Shown here piece by piece: positions 35,484 through 45,544 of a stretch of DNA of 64,000 nt. Within the stretch, counting starts at the first letter, position 1, and every line of letters starts with the position of its first letter. A program made the translations under genes and the position numbers. The notes under the pieces are model-generated. The model was not told the DNA's origin, did not search any database, and saw only the letters and a program-made list of their open reading frames with translations. The DNA comes from Rhizobium sullae (GTDB taxonomy: Bacteria; Pseudomonadota; Alphaproteobacteria; Rhizobiales; Rhizobiaceae), in the NCBI RefSeq assembly GCF_025200715.1, contig NZ_CP104146.1, positions 163,149-227,148 of the forward strand, read 5' to 3'.

Positions 35484-35780
35484 ATGCCGAAGCAGAAGAA
35501 TTTTACCAAGGAATTTGAGAAAGAAGCGGTGCGCCTGGCGCAGGCGAGCGGCCGGACGCAGCGCGAGATTGCCCAGGACTTGGGCGTCGGCCTATCGACG
35601 CTGGTGCGGTGGATTGGCCGTAGCCGTGATCAGGCGATGGACGCGCCGATAGGGTCGGCTGCCACCGAGGACATGGCGGCCGAGCTGAAACGGTTACGCC
35701 GGGAGAACGAAGTCCTGCGGCAGGAACGCGAGATACTGAAGCGTGCCGCGACTTTTTTCGCCAAGGAGGGAAGTCGATGA
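35484..35780 (+). CDS. IS3-family OrfA
   Basis: 98 residues: MPKQKNFTKEFEKEAVRLAQ, then a helix-turn-helix (GRTQREIAQDLGVGLSTLVR) and a leucine-zipper region (AELKRLRRENEVLRQEREIL KRA). It has a good ribosome site (AAGGAAACC) and overlaps orfB by four bases. The last codons include TTTTTTCG (about 35754-35761), a possible -1 frameshift site for making the OrfAB fusion. Intact. Confidence 0.9.
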   Translation: MPKQKNFTKEFEKEAVRLAQASGRTQREIAQDLGVGLSTLVRWIGRSRDQAMDAPIGSAATEDMAAELKRLRRENEVLRQEREILKRAATFFAKEGSR

Positions 35781-36604
35781 AGTTCCGTTTCATCGACCAG
35801 GCGAAAACGGAATTCCCCGCATACCGTCTCTGCAAGGTTCTGGGCGTCAGCCAGAGCGGCTATTTTGCCTGGAAAGACCGGCCCGCAAGTCGTCGGCAGC
35901 GCGAAGACATGGTGATGCTGGCGCATGTGCGCTCTGCCTATGCGCTTTCTCACGAGACCTACGGCAGCCCACGCATGACGCGAGAATTGCAGGACAGCGG
36001 CTTTGCCATCGGTCGACGACGAACCGCCCGGCTCATGCGCGAGAATGGCCTGCATGCCCGGCAGAGGCGGAGGTTCAAGCGCACCACGGATAGCCAACAT
36101 GCCTTTCCGGTAGCCCCCAATATCATCGATCAGGATTTTGCAGCGACCGGGCCAAACCAGAAATGGGGTGTTGATATTTCCTACGTATGGACCCGCGAGG
36201 GCTGGCTCTATCTGGCCGTTGTCATCGACCTGTTCTCCCGCCGCGTCGTCGGCTGGGATACCGGTGATCGGCTCCATCGCCAACTGGCAGTCAATGCTCT
36301 TCGAAAAGCCATTATCATGCGTCGACCAAAGCCTGGCCTGATCCATCACTCCGACCGCGGCAGTCAATATTGTTCAGTTGACTATCAGGCCCTGCTGCGC
36401 AGCAATGGCATCCTAATCTCGATGTCAGGAAAGGGAAACTGCTATGATAACGCCATGGTCGAAACGTTCTTCAAGACGTTGAAATCAGAGCTTATCTGGA
36501 GGACCATCTATCAGACGCGAAATCAGGCCGAAATTGCCATTGCCCGCTACATCGATGGCTTCTACAATCCCACCCGGCGGCACTCGGCGCTTGACTACCT
36601 AATA

Positions 36605-37760
36605 CCGGAGCTTGATGAGGATGACTCACGCGATTCCATTTTTGGGCAAATCATGATTCAACATGGCGGAAGGAGATTTCGCCATGGGAACAGCACTGAC
36701 CATTCGTGGAGACTATACGGCTGATGATCTGCGTCGACTGGCAAGGCAGAGCCGTGATGCGGATTGGTCGCGCCGATTGTTGGCCTTGTCGATCATTTAC
36801 GAGGGTGGTTCCCGCAGCCAGGCCGCATCGATGGGCGGGGTCGGATTGCAAATCGTCCGTGACTGGGTCGAACGTTTCAATCTGCATGGTCCAGATGGCC
36901 TGAAAACGAGAAAGGCGAAGGGACGTGAGCCCTTGTTGAATGATCAGCAGCGCAAGGCGCTGGTCGCGGCGGTTGAGAACGGTCCGGTTCCCTATCTCGA
37001 TGGCGTCGTGCGCTGGCGACTGGTCGATCTGGCGCAATGGCTTTGGCAGGAGCACCGCATCTCCGTCAGCCGCCAGACGCTGGGGCGCGAGTTGAATGCC
37101 CTGGGCTATCGCAAACTCACCGCCCGCCCGAAGCATCATGCGCAAGACCCGAATGCGATTGAGGAATTTAAAAAAACTTCCCCGCCGCAGTGGGAGAAAT
37201 CGCCGCCGAGGCCGCCAAAGGCAAGCGAATAGAAATCTGGTTCCAGGACGAGGCCCGCATCGGCCAGAAGAATAAGATCGCCAGGCGGTGGGCCAAACGA
37301 GGGACACGGCCCTCCGCTCCGCATGATCAGCGGACGAAATCCGCTTATATCTTCGGTGCTATCTGCCCGAGATTCGGCAAGGCCGCCGCCCTCGTCATGC
37401 CATGGTGCGATACGCATGCCATGAACCAGCATTTGATCGAGATCTCCAGCCATGTTGCCAATGACGCCCACGCCATCCTCGTCATGGATCAGGCAGGTTG
37501 GCATTTATCGAACAAACTCATCGTGCCCGAAAACATCACCATTCTACCGCTGCCGGCGAAGTCGCCCGAACTCAATCCGATCGAAAATCTCTGGCAGTTC
37601 ATGCGCGAAAACTGGCTCTCAAACCGTGTCTTCACATCCTACGAAGACATCGTCGATCACTGCTGCGATGCCTGGCGCAAGCTTCAACGTCAGCCTTGGC
37701 GCATCATGTCAATCGGACGCAGAAAATGGACGAATGAGTTCTAGTCATCGAGCCTTGGTA
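36605..37760 (+). mobile_element. IS630-family insertion sequence inside IS3 orfB
   Basis: Imperfect ends CCGGAGCTTGATGA (left) and the complement of CCAAGGCTCGATGA (right) are flanked by TA dinucleotides (36603-36604 and 37761-37762), the usual IS630 target. One transposase gene with a likely programmed frameshift fills it. Exact ends are uncertain by two or three bases. Confidence 0.8.
36684..37744 (+). CDS. IS630-family transposase, two frames joined by a -1 frameshift at an A run
   Basis: The start MGTALTIRGDYTADDLRRLA follows AAGGAGA. The first frame holds a helix-turn-helix (SRSQAASMGGVGLQIVRDWV) up to AIEEFKK. The second holds the DDE domain: KRIEIWFQDEARIGQKNKIA, ILVMDQAGWH and PAKSPELNPIENLWQFMREN. 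They meet at TTTAAAAAAACTTC (37168-37181): the second frame needs one extra A (NFPAAVGEIAAEAA). Polymerase slippage on seven As or a ribosomal -1 shift would make the full 353-residue enzyme, a known habit of IS630 elements. So it need not be a dead gene. Confidence 0.8.
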
Positions 37761-37989
37761 TAAGCCCCGCACAGTTCGAGACACTGGCCGCATGATCTGA
37801 AAATACCTCTCCACTTCTCCGAAGCAAGTCCAGTCTCCCTTTCCCGCACAGTCGCCGGCACGTGACCAAACCGATGAGATGCTGGTAGCGTGAAGCGGAG
37901 CCAAGCCCCTCGCCTCACGCCAAAAAATCAAGCTCTGTACGGCGCTCGCTCGTATAGGCAGATGATCGGGCGTGCCGCGGCTATCATCG

Positions 37990-38784
37990 CTAGTGCATAA
38001 TCTGGCTCAAGAACAACTTGGTGCGCTCGTGCTGCGGATTCTTGAAGAACGCGCCGGGCTCATTTTCCTCAATGATTTGTCCCTGGTCCATGAAAATAAC
38101 ACGATTGGCTACCTGCCGAGCGAACCCCATCTCGTGAGTGACGCAGAGCATTGTCATCCCCTCCTCGGCAAGGGACACCATAGTGTCGAGGACCTCTTTG
38201 ATCACTTCCGGGTCGAGCGCCGAGGTTGGCTCATCGAAAAGCATGACACGTGGATTCATACAGAGGGAACGCGCGATAGCTACGCGCTGCTGTTGGCCGC
38301 CGGAGAGTTGTCCAGGGTATTTGTGCGCCTGCTCGGGTATCTTGACCCGTTCAAGGAAGTGCATGGCAGTTTTTTCAGCATCTTTCCGTGGCATCTTTCT
38401 TACCGATATGGGTGCAAGCGTGCAGTTCTCGAGGATCGTCAGATGAGGGAAAAGATTGAAGTGTTGAAAGACCATCCCAACCTCACGTCGGACATCGTCG
38501 ATGCGCTTCAGGTCAGTGGTGAGCTCAATTCCGTCAACGATAATTTTGCCCCTTTGATGTTCTTCCAGCCGGTTGATGCACCGGATTAGGGTCGATTTTC
38601 CAGACCCTGATCGACCGCATATCACGATCCGCTCACCCTTCATGACAGTGAGGTTAATGTCTTTGAGGGCATGGAAGTTGCCGAACGACTTGTGCATTCC
38701 AATGATCTCGACTGCGACTTCCGTTTCCGAAACTTGCAACGGCGAAGGTTTCTGGATTATCTGAGACGGGTTTACCGGGTTCAT
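37990..38784 (-). CDS. Polar amino-acid ABC transporter ATP-binding protein (EhuA/GlnQ-like)
   Basis: 264 residues from the ATG with GGAGGTGA eight bases upstream ([20 protein letters not shown]). Walker [11 protein letters not shown]-loop [13 protein letters not shown], signature [15 protein letters not shown], Walker [15 protein letters not shown] and H-loop [12 protein letters not shown] are all present. Length and motifs match the amino-acid uptake (PAAT) family. It is the last gene of a minus-strand operon: binding protein, two permeases, ATPase. It would energise uptake of a polar amino acid or ectoine-like compound. Confidence 0.92.
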   Translation of the reverse strand: MNPVNPSQIIQKPSPLQVSETEVAVEIIGMHKSFGNFHALKDINLTVMKGERIVICGRSGSGKSTLIRCINRLEEHQRGKIIVDGIELTTDLKRIDDVRREVGMVFQHFNLFPHLTILENCTLAPISVRKMPRKDAEKTAMHFLERVKIPEQAHKYPGQLSGGQQQRVAIARSLCMNPRVMLFDEPTSALDPEVIKEVLDTMVSLAEEGMTMLCVTHEMGFARQVANRVIFMDQGQIIEENEPGAFFKNPQHERTKLFLSQIMH

Positions 38785-38891
38785 TGAATTGTTCACCTCC
38801 ATCGGTGCCAAATGCGGTTGATCAAGCCCTGACGCTCGGCCACGACTGGTTGAGGGTCTATTTGGGGGTGCCAGGCATCTGGCAAACCTTG

Positions 38892-39545
38892 TCAGTGTCG
38901 GTTCCCGTTCGTCTCAAGCTTCCTGATAACAAAGGAGCATGGAACGCTTATGATCAGGAATATCAACGCCACCATCAGGTACGGCTCGTTATACCGGTAA
39001 GTCTGACCAGCAATGTTTTGCGCTTTGCCAAACAACTCTACCACCGTGATCGCAGCGAGAAGCGGTGTCTCCTTGAACATTCCGACCAGATAATTCCCCA
39101 ATACAGGCAAGATTGGCTTGATCGCCTGAGGACCAATTACGAGCATCCACTTTTTTGTTGTGTGAAGCCCTAGCGCATCGGCCGCCTCGAACTGCCCTCG
39201 CGACACCGACGCGATGCCGGCTCGATAAACTTCAGAGAAGAAGGTGGAGTAGTGTAAAGATAGGCCGAGTATGCCACATCCCAGTGCGCTAATCGTGATC
39301 CCCATGTCGGGCAATACGTAAAAGACGAGATATAATTGAACGAGCAGCGGCGTATTCCGGATACAATATATGTAGCCGATAGCGAATATTCTGAGTGGCG
39401 CTATGTTTGATCTAAGGAATACACTCAGAATTCCGCCGCCGACGAGCGCACCGGCGAAACCTCCAAATGTGGCAATGACGGTGATCACCGCGCCTTGCAG
39501 GAGAGTTGGAAGGATGCTTCGCGCGAACTCAAAACTAAACTCCAC
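38892..39545 (-). CDS. Amino-acid ABC transporter permease (EhuD-like)
   Basis: 217 residues with about five membrane helices. The PAAT permease motif is [20 protein letters not shown] followed by [38 protein letters not shown] near the end recalls EhuD of ectoine importers (FRYxEPxxLVGLLFL). It overlaps the preceding permease by 11 bases. A gap of 107 bases separates it from the ATPase gene. Forms the channel with the other permease. Confidence 0.88.
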   Translation of the reverse strand: MEFSFEFARSILPTLLQGAVITVIATFGGFAGALVGGGILSVFLRSNIAPLRIFAIGYIYCIRNTPLLVQLYLVFYVLPDMGITISALGCGILGLSLHYSTFFSEVYRAGIASVSRGQFEAADALGLHTTKKWMLVIGPQAIKPILPVLGNYLVGMFKETPLLAAITVVELFGKAQNIAGQTYRYNEPYLMVALIFLIISVPCSFVIRKLETNGNRH

Positions 39546-40209
39546 GGCTGGCCTCCCGATAGTGTCCCGCCTTACGCTCCGCCCATAGTACGAGCAAGTT
39601 TAGTGGGGTATTGATTGCAAGATACGCGATGACAACGGACGCCCAGACTAGGAAGGTTTGGCCTGTCGAATAAATCAGGCTTTTGCCGAAAAACGTGAGC
39701 TCCGGGATCGTTATCAACGAAACAAGGGCCGTCGCCTTAACTGTTTCTATTGCCAAGTTCCCGAAGCTGGGAAGCATGATAATCACGGCCTGAGGCAGGA
39801 TGATCTTCCAAAATGTGATAATACGTGGAAGCGACAACGCGCGTGCTGCTTCGATCTGTCCGGTACTGATATTGTCGATCGCGGATCTCACGATCTCGGA
39901 CCCGTATGCGCCCTGGTTAAGTCCAAGGCCGAGTATCGCGGCGACCTCGGCAGGGAGTCTGATCCCGTAAATCGGCAACACGAAGTAAAGAACAAACAGC
40001 TGTACGAGGAGAGATGTGCCGCGAAACAGCTCGACGTAGACGAGAGCCACCTGGCGGATTATTCGTGACGATGACCGGCGGGCCATCCCGGTCACGAATG
40101 CCAAGGCGATTGCGACGACCATTGATTGCGCTGCGATACTGATCGTCACACCTGCCCCTCGTGTGAGGAGGGGCAGGAGCTGATCAAGTTGATTGAACAA
40201 AGCGTCCAT
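39535..40209 (-). CDS. Amino-acid ABC transporter permease (EhuC-like)
   Basis: 224 residues, start MDALFNQLDQLLPLLTRGAG. Motifs FRGTSLLVQLFVLYFVLPIY, GAYGSEIVRSAIDNISTGQI, EAARALSLPRIITFWKIILP and QAVIIMLPSFGNLAIETVKA are classic for HisMQ-type permeases. The start lies 7 bases after the binding-protein stop, so it is co-translated or closely coupled. It partners with the EhuD-like permease downstream. Confidence 0.88.
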   Translation of the reverse strand: MDALFNQLDQLLPLLTRGAGVTISIAAQSMVVAIALAFVTGMARRSSSRIIRQVALVYVELFRGTSLLVQLFVLYFVLPIYGIRLPAEVAAILGLGLNQGAYGSEIVRSAIDNISTGQIEAARALSLPRIITFWKIILPQAVIIMLPSFGNLAIETVKATALVSLITIPELTFFGKSLIYSTGQTFLVWASVVIAYLAINTPLNLLVLWAERKAGHYREASRGV

Positions 40210-40216
40210 GGCGCGA

Positions 40217-41095
40217 TCAAGAAACGGAGCAAAGCTGCGTTGCTGTCAAATTGGAATCCGGAACGTCTTCCTTCGTGAACCCATAAGGCTCGAGAATCTT
40301 AAAAAGCTCTCCAGATTCGTTGAGCTTTCTTATTTCCACGTTGAGTGCGTTCACGAAATCACTGTCTTCCTTGTTGAAGCCAAAAGCTTGAAAGACATAG
40401 AGGGGCTCGCCCTTGTCATCTTTGGCCACCTGGAAAGGCTCCGCGCGCTCCACAACGCCGTCTCCGAAATTTTTGATCAGGTCGGAAAGCTGCAAAGAGG
40501 GAAAATAGATTGCATCGACTCGGCCCGCCTTCAGGCCGGCGATTGCTTCTGTATCGAGGGCAAACGAGACAACCCGGTCCTCAGGGATGCCAGCCTTGGG
40601 AAGGTCGGCGAGCTGCGACGAGCCGATCTGCGATCCGATCTTCAGAGTGCCGGATTTAGCGATATCTTCAAGCGAGTGGATATTATGCGGATTGCCGGCC
40701 TTAACCGCCACAACATTGGCCAGTCGGGAGATCGGGCTGCTAAAAGCGACCGATTCACAACGCTGGGGCCTGATTGCCATGCCAGCCCCAATAATATCGA
40801 AACGGCGCGCATTGATTCCGGGGATCATTGCGGAGAATTCGCTGACATTCGCTTCGACTTTATCGATGCCGATAGGCTTGAGCGCGGCGCGGAGGACGTC
40901 GATGATCACTCCCTTCATCGTCCCGTCCGTTTCGAGGTAACCGTAGGGTTTTTCGTTGGCGATGCCTACCACGGCGGTGCGAGATGCTTTGGCCTTTTCG
41001 AAAAGCGTCTCCGCGCTAGCACTCGACATCGAGGCCACAACAAGAGCGGCAGCTAGCGCCGCTGTTCGGTGAGAAATATTCGCGATCTTTAGCAT
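40217..41095 (-). CDS. Periplasmic amino-acid-type solute-binding protein (EhuB-like)
   Basis: 292 residues with a Sec signal peptide (residues 1-28, cleavage after SASA). The SBP_bac_3 fold is seen in VVGIANEKPYGYLETDGTMK, GVIIDVLRAALKPIGI, DIIGAGMAIRPQRCESVAFS and GRVDAIYFPSLQLSDLIKN. The A-N-E-x-P-Y/F pattern and overall arrangement resemble EhuB, the ectoine/hydroxyectoine binding protein. First gene of the operon; its upstream region is 240 bases before an IS5 copy. The ligand is inferred only. Confidence 0.85.
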   Translation of the reverse strand: MLKIANISHRTAALAAALVVASMSSASAETLFEKAKASRTAVVGIANEKPYGYLETDGTMKGVIIDVLRAALKPIGIDKVEANVSEFSAMIPGINARRFDIIGAGMAIRPQRCESVAFSSPISRLANVVAVKAGNPHNIHSLEDIAKSGTLKIGSQIGSSQLADLPKAGIPEDRVVSFALDTEAIAGLKAGRVDAIYFPSLQLSDLIKNFGDGVVERAEPFQVAKDDKGEPLYVFQAFGFNKEDSDFVNALNVEIRKLNESGELFKILEPYGFTKEDVPDSNLTATQLCSVS

Positions 41096-41337
41096 TCCCC
41101 TATTCCTTTCGTTTTTGACGTTCTGCTATTCACCCAAGGTGAATTGGCTCCGAGGTCGAGATGTGTGCAGCCGGTTTTTCCACCGCTTGTTCTTCACGCA
41201 TTCTTCATCCAGGCACTTGACAGTCCCTTCATCCGTCCCATCTGTAAACGCAATTTTTCATACCAGATCTTTCAAAAATGATATGGCGCGCTTGATGCTA
41301 ACGCACTGTGAGCGGCCGATGCCGTTCCAAAACCTAA

Positions 41338-42255
41338 GTGTCTGTTCAAGAATGGCTGGCGGTCGTGGGGTTGAGTGAAGGGCGGCAATCAGATTCTTTG
41401 TATTTTGCGACAAATACGGAGAGATCGAATGGCCTGGACACCCTTCACCCGGCGTCATCATGACAGAAGCCGCATGCGCTACGCAAGCGATCTGACTGAC
41501 CGTGAGTGGGGCCTGATCGAACCCTTTATGCCAAGGCAGCCTCGACTGGGCCGCCGACGCAAGACGTCGCTTCGGGCGGTGATGGACGCGATTTTCTATC
41601 TGCTGCAGTCAGGCTGCCAATGGGCATTGCTGCCGCATGATTTTCCACCGAAGAGCACGGTCTATCATTATTTCAAGCGGTTCTGCCGGGACGGGACGTG
41701 GCGTCGTATCCATGACGCGCTCTACTGCCGGACGCGGCGGCTTGAGGGGCGCGAAGAACAGCCGTCATTTGCCATCATCGATAGCCAATCGGTGAAGACC
41801 GGCCCAGATGCCCGTCTCGATATCGGATACGACGCAGGCAAGAAGATCAAGGGCCGCAAGCGGCACATTCTGGTTGATACCCTGGGCATGCTTCTGAAAG
41901 CGGAGGTTCATTCGGCAGGTATTCAGGATCGTGATGGAGCAGCACTTGTTTTCGACAGGCTCGTCAACCGCTTTCCATTCATCGAGAAAATTTGCGGCGA
42001 TGGCGGGTATCAGGGCCCGACAGTCGAAGAGGCCAGTCCGCGATCGATGGAAATCGTCAAACGCAATCAGGCCGGCTTTCAGGTGCTCCCGAAGCGATGG
42101 ATCGTCGAGCGGACGTTGGCGTGGCTCGGCATAAACCGCCGAATGGCAAAGGATTTCGAGCGCTTCTCTGGCACAAGCCTCGCCTTCATTCAGACCGCTA
42201 TGATCAAGCTAATGACAAGAAGGCTCGCTCGATATCCGCTTTCTTGAACGGACTC
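41338..42255 (+). mobile_element. IS5-family insertion sequence, copy B (918 bp)
   Basis: Same length and ends as copy A, with its own 3-bp duplication TAA (41335-41337 and 42256-42258). Matching duplications mean it inserted on its own rather than as the edge of a composite transposon. Confidence 0.92.
41429..42247 (+). CDS. IS5-family transposase (copy B)
   Basis: The 272-residue product is identical to that of copy A, with Asp in FAIIDSQSVKTG, Asp in ICGDGGYQGP and Glu in WIVERTLAWL. It sits upstream of the ABC-importer operon and divergent from it. Probably active. Confidence 0.92.
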   Translation: MAWTPFTRRHHDRSRMRYASDLTDREWGLIEPFMPRQPRLGRRRKTSLRAVMDAIFYLLQSGCQWALLPHDFPPKSTVYHYFKRFCRDGTWRRIHDALYCRTRRLEGREEQPSFAIIDSQSVKTGPDARLDIGYDAGKKIKGRKRHILVDTLGMLLKAEVHSAGIQDRDGAALVFDRLVNRFPFIEKICGDGGYQGPTVEEASPRSMEIVKRNQAGFQVLPKRWIVERTLAWLGINRRMAKDFERFSGTSLAFIQTAMIKLMTRRLARYPLS

Positions 42256-42258
42256 TAA

Positions 42259-42857
42259 GGCTTTAGGTCTTCTCGGGACTGCAGTCGGACGTCTGTCAGG
42301 AGGAGTCGCCGAGACTTCCGGCTCAATCGGCTCCGCCGGCTATCTCCCGCGTGCGCACCGTCGGTCCGGATCATGATGCTCGGCATGGCTTGGCCGATGA
42401 TCGTAATGAAGCTTATGCGCGACAGCCTAAGCCCAACGATTGCCGTTATCCGCAGGGCCGTCGTGCATCGGGGCTGTCGGTTTGACTGCTAGCGGGCGTC
42501 CTACGCACGGTAGTACTATCTGGTGCTCTGTCGCTTCGAGAGGTCATCCTTTGGATGCATGATTGCTTCACGTGGAAGACTTCCATGCCGACGTGCCGGG
42601 CTTTCGAATAAAACGATTTCGCGAAAACTCGGTGCTTTTCAGTGAGGCTACCACCCGCCAATCTCCTGCTCCCTCACCAAAATTGCTCTTTTGTAAATCT
42701 TTGCTTTTGAAGCAGCCCGGCATGCAATGGGCCGGTGTCTATCGAATTCTGGAGGAAAATACCCGCCGGGACAGCGCATTCGGGAATGAGCTAGATCAAA
42801 CAACACGGGGAGTAGATCCCCGTGTGCCGAACAATATCTTGATAGCTTATTTGCCTG
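42259..42857. other. Region between IS5 copy B and the alpha-oxoamine synthase gene, no gene seen
   Basis: About 600 bases. Frames are short and resemble no family I know. The part next to IS5 (42259-42490) is GC-rich and could be the eroded end of an older gene. A short AT-rich part lies around 42680. Confidence 0.35.
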
Positions 42858-43964
42858 CTACAGATGCTTGCGAAGCACCGAAACCAGTTCATCTATTTGG
42901 CCGTGCGAGTGGCTTGAGAACACCGCAACTCTTAACGTCTCCACTGGCGGAGCATCGGCATATCCACCGGCCTTCATATATTTGACAATTATGTTCGCGT
43001 CTCGAAGTGCTTTATTAACGCGTCTTAGATCGACGTCTGCCTGGATAGTGAAAATCGGAACGGGTGTCTCTGGAACAGACAATCCGAGACTTCTGAAACC
43101 TTTCCGCATTTGCTCCACGTTCCCGCGCAAAGCTTGCAAGATCGTTTGATCCTTCATAAACAGACGCAGTCCAGCTGCAGCACCCGCTGCGGCGGGGATA
43201 GGGACAAAGGAGGCTCCTGCGATTGCTCCGGTTGCGGCAATCTTCTTCGCCAGCACTTTGCTCGCTGGAATGATGCCTCCAAAACCACCAAAAGCCTTAC
43301 TTAGAGTTCCAGCAGAATGGGCGTTCTCGCCTTCGACGCCGAAATGCTCCAAAGTACCCCTCCCAGTGGCACCAAGAACACCGACGCCGTGTGAATCGTC
43401 GACACATAGCATGCCATATGAGTAGGATTTAAGAAGATGCGCGTATCGATCCAGAGGCGCCAGAGCTCCGGTAGATGAAAAGACTCCGTCCGTCACTACG
43501 TGCGGAACCTGCCCCTCCCCTAAATGACGCGCCATTTGGTCAGACAGATCCCCCGGATCTCGGTGCCGAAAAAGCACCACCGGTTTCTGAGAGCAAATGA
43601 GCGCGTCTTTAACGCTGAAATGACACCGCTCATCAGCAAATATTATATCATAATCATCACGCAACGCGGACAAAAGCGTCATCATCGAGAGATATCCGGA
43701 GGCTACGGAGATGGCCTTCTCACATCGGAAATGCGCACAAACCGCTGCTTCTGCTTCTTCGTAGACAGATATCGCAGCGTGTGTGCCAGAGCCAAGACCG
43801 AATGCTTGTAACGCTTTGATGGCGGCGTCGATAACGACCGGGTGGCCGTGCAGGGTGTGGTAACTTGTTCCGCTAAAATAACTGACCTCTCGACCATCAA
43901 TACGCATACGTGGACCGACGGGCGATTCCATCCTGAATTGCAGTCCCTCGGGAAGTTCTTCCAT
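42858..43964 (-). CDS. Alpha-oxoamine synthase-family PLP enzyme (KBL/BioF-like)
   Basis: 368 residues from the ATG with AAAGGA upstream (MEELPEGLQFRMESPVGPRM). The fold-type I motifs are FSGTSYHTLHGHPVV, VDDSHGVGVLGATGRG (residues 188-203) and the PLP lysine K223 in SAGTLSKAFGGFGG. The family condenses an amino acid with an acyl-CoA (8-amino-7-oxononanoate synthase, 2-amino-3-ketobutyrate ligase, serine palmitoyltransferase). It is about 30 residues shorter than usual and lies beside amino-acid enzymes rather than biotin or threonine genes, so a specialised substrate is likely. Transcribed away from the deacylase gene. Confidence 0.82.
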   Translation of the reverse strand: MEELPEGLQFRMESPVGPRMRIDGREVSYFSGTSYHTLHGHPVVIDAAIKALQAFGLGSGTHAAISVYEEAEAAVCAHFRCEKAISVASGYLSMMTLLSALRDDYDIIFADERCHFSVKDALICSQKPVVLFRHRDPGDLSDQMARHLGEGQVPHVVTDGVFSSTGALAPLDRYAHLLKSYSYGMLCVDDSHGVGVLGATGRGTLEHFGVEGENAHSAGTLSKAFGGFGGIIPASKVLAKKIAATGAIAGASFVPIPAAAGAAAGLRLFMKDQTILQALRGNVEQMRKGFRSLGLSVPETPVPIFTIQADVDLRRVNKALRDANIIVKYMKAGGYADAPPVETLRVAVFSSHSHGQIDELVSVLRKHL

Positions 43965-44376
43965 CGTCAGTCCTTTACATTTCAAACGGCGCCTGAGGAG
44001 CCGCCAACATGCAATCTGCGCGCCGCTTCAACCGAAAGGCATCCCTAGCTGGTAATCATCTTCCCAAATTGAATGATGACAGGAAAATACATTATCGACA
44101 GGTTCTAATTCGCTTTCGATATGGAAGGTCGTCGAGAACGCCCTGAACCCTGAGCGGTTGCGGCGCCTCCGCACTTATGAGCAGCCTGGTTTCAAGTACG
44201 GCCATCGACCGATGCGTGCGGGAAGTCTCTTATATCTGGGATGAATTTTGGCAAGGCTTTATGATATTTTCACGCTCTTTAGCTTTCTGCAATTGTAGTC
44301 GATACAACAGGCTCATACAGAAGTGGCGTACTTGCCTTGTTAGAAGTGGCAATCGCTTGATCCCAAAGACAGATCC
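43965..44376. promoter_or_regulatory. Divergent intergenic region between the oxoamine synthase and deacylase genes
   Basis: 412 bases serve two divergent genes and so should hold both promoters. It is AT-richer than its surroundings around 44060-44110 and 44240-44300. Small frames here are not convincing. No repeat or operator stood out. Confidence 0.4.
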
Positions 44377-45366
44377 ATGCAGCTCAGTGCTTCGAAAGAC
44401 AGTTGTTTAATCGGTCAGCCCGGCATATGTCGTGGGCATCTAACCTTTGATAACCCAAGGCTCGCTGGCTACACTTGGCCGATCTGCGAAATCCGGGGTA
44501 TTGAGCCGGGCCCGAAGCTCTGCGTTTCGGCCGGGGTGCACGTCAATGAGGTGGCTGGGATCGAAGCCGCGGTGCGCCTGCAAAAACTATTTGAGCCTTC
44601 CAAAATGAAAGGAACGGTGTCGATTATCCCCTTAATCAACCAACCGGCACTTTTCAGATATACGGAGTACGTTTGCCCGCTTGACGACAAAAACATCAAC
44701 TATACCTTCCCTGGCAAAAGCGATGGCTCGTTCTCCGAAGCGCTAAGCTACGCGATCATGAACGAGTGGTGTGCTGATGCGGACTGCTATATCGATATGC
44801 ATGGCGGCGATCTGCGCGAACGCGTTTCGAAATTCACCATCTATCAGCGCACAAGCAACCCACAACTGGACGAGACAAGTCGCCAGATGGCAGAGTGCTT
44901 CGATGCCGAATTTGTAATGGGTTTGCCACCCGAGCTAATGACCAAACCCGGCAGACCTCCCACCGGATTTGCGAAACACAATCGCGTCGCCTTAATGTCC
45001 GAGGCGGGCTCGAATGGGCTTCTGGAGGAGGATGCCATCGCATTTCACGTTGATGGTGTTCTCAATATAGCGCGTAAGCTGGGTATCCTTGATACGTCAA
45101 TTTCGACGTTCCGCAATGCGCGTATTCTCTGCGATAATTACCTTTGGGTGAAGTCGCCGGTGAGTGGTGAGTACCACGCTGCAGTAGAGCCTGGCCAACG
45201 CATCGAGAAGAACCAAAAGCTTGGGACTGTTCGCAATTTTTTTGGCGAGCATCTGGCGGAAATAACTGCACCTGCAGCAGGTTTTCTTCTCTGGCACATG
45301 ACACATCCGTCCATTCCTGAGGGATCCCCAATACTTGCAGTAGCTGTGGAAGCGAAAAGCGCTTGA
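44377..45366 (+). CDS. Zinc-dependent deacylase of the AstE/AspA family
   Basis: 329 residues. Zinc ligands are visible as H55 and E58 in SAGVHVNEVAG and H142 in CYIDMHGGDL. Other family marks are IPLINQPALFRYTEYVCPLD, KNINYTFPG and the C-terminal beta-domain (SPVSGEYHAAVEPGQRIEKN, LGTVRNFFGE). The family removes acyl groups from N-acyl amino acids (succinylglutamate, N-acetylaspartate; EutE/DoeB in ectoine breakdown). Here it might deacylate an N-acylated diamino acid brought in by the nearby importer. Ribosome site weak. Intact. Confidence 0.85.
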   Translation: MQLSASKDSCLIGQPGICRGHLTFDNPRLAGYTWPICEIRGIEPGPKLCVSAGVHVNEVAGIEAAVRLQKLFEPSKMKGTVSIIPLINQPALFRYTEYVCPLDDKNINYTFPGKSDGSFSEALSYAIMNEWCADADCYIDMHGGDLRERVSKFTIYQRTSNPQLDETSRQMAECFDAEFVMGLPPELMTKPGRPPTGFAKHNRVALMSEAGSNGLLEEDAIAFHVDGVLNIARKLGILDTSISTFRNARILCDNYLWVKSPVSGEYHAAVEPGQRIEKNQKLGTVRNFFGEHLAEITAPAAGFLLWHMTHPSIPEGSPILAVAVEAKSA

Positions 45367-45544
45367 TCGAACCTACGATTGGGAAGGGCTGCCGCGGTTC
45401 AGTTGTCGCTGGCTAGGATTAACGAAGAGGCCGCTCAATGGTGGTATTCCTCACAGCGTGATATCGGCTGCCTCGATTGGTGGCGCCTCGCTTCGTCCAG
45501 TTTTGGCGACGCTCTGAGCGACACCGAGAGGGACGGCAGACTGA

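Larger units (their letters stand above)
35777..37797 (+). pseudogene. IS3-family OrfB transposase, interrupted by IS630
   Basis: The integrase core is complete before the insertion: WGVDISYVWTREGWLYLAVV, LIHHSDRGSQYCSVDYQALL and DNAMVETFFKTLKSELIW supply the DDE triad, and NPTRRHSALDYLI is the typical end. The frame then enters IS630 DNA at 36605. Joining 36604 to about 37763 gives DYLISPAQFETLAA and a TGA at 37795-37797. Because only the last ~11 residues are displaced, some activity could remain. Confidence 0.85.
35432..37832 (+). mobile_element. IS3-family element with an IS630 element inserted in orfB
   Basis: The inverted repeat starts TGGACTTGCTTCGGAGAAGT at 35432 and continues GGAGAGGT; its complement ends at 37832. 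A 3-bp duplication GTC flanks it (35429-35431, 37833-37835). It carries orfA and orfB of IS3 type. orfB is interrupted at 36604 by a 1156-bp IS630 element and resumes at about 37763, where ISPAQFETLAA completes the protein. Without the insert it is about 1.24 kb. Confidence 0.9.
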
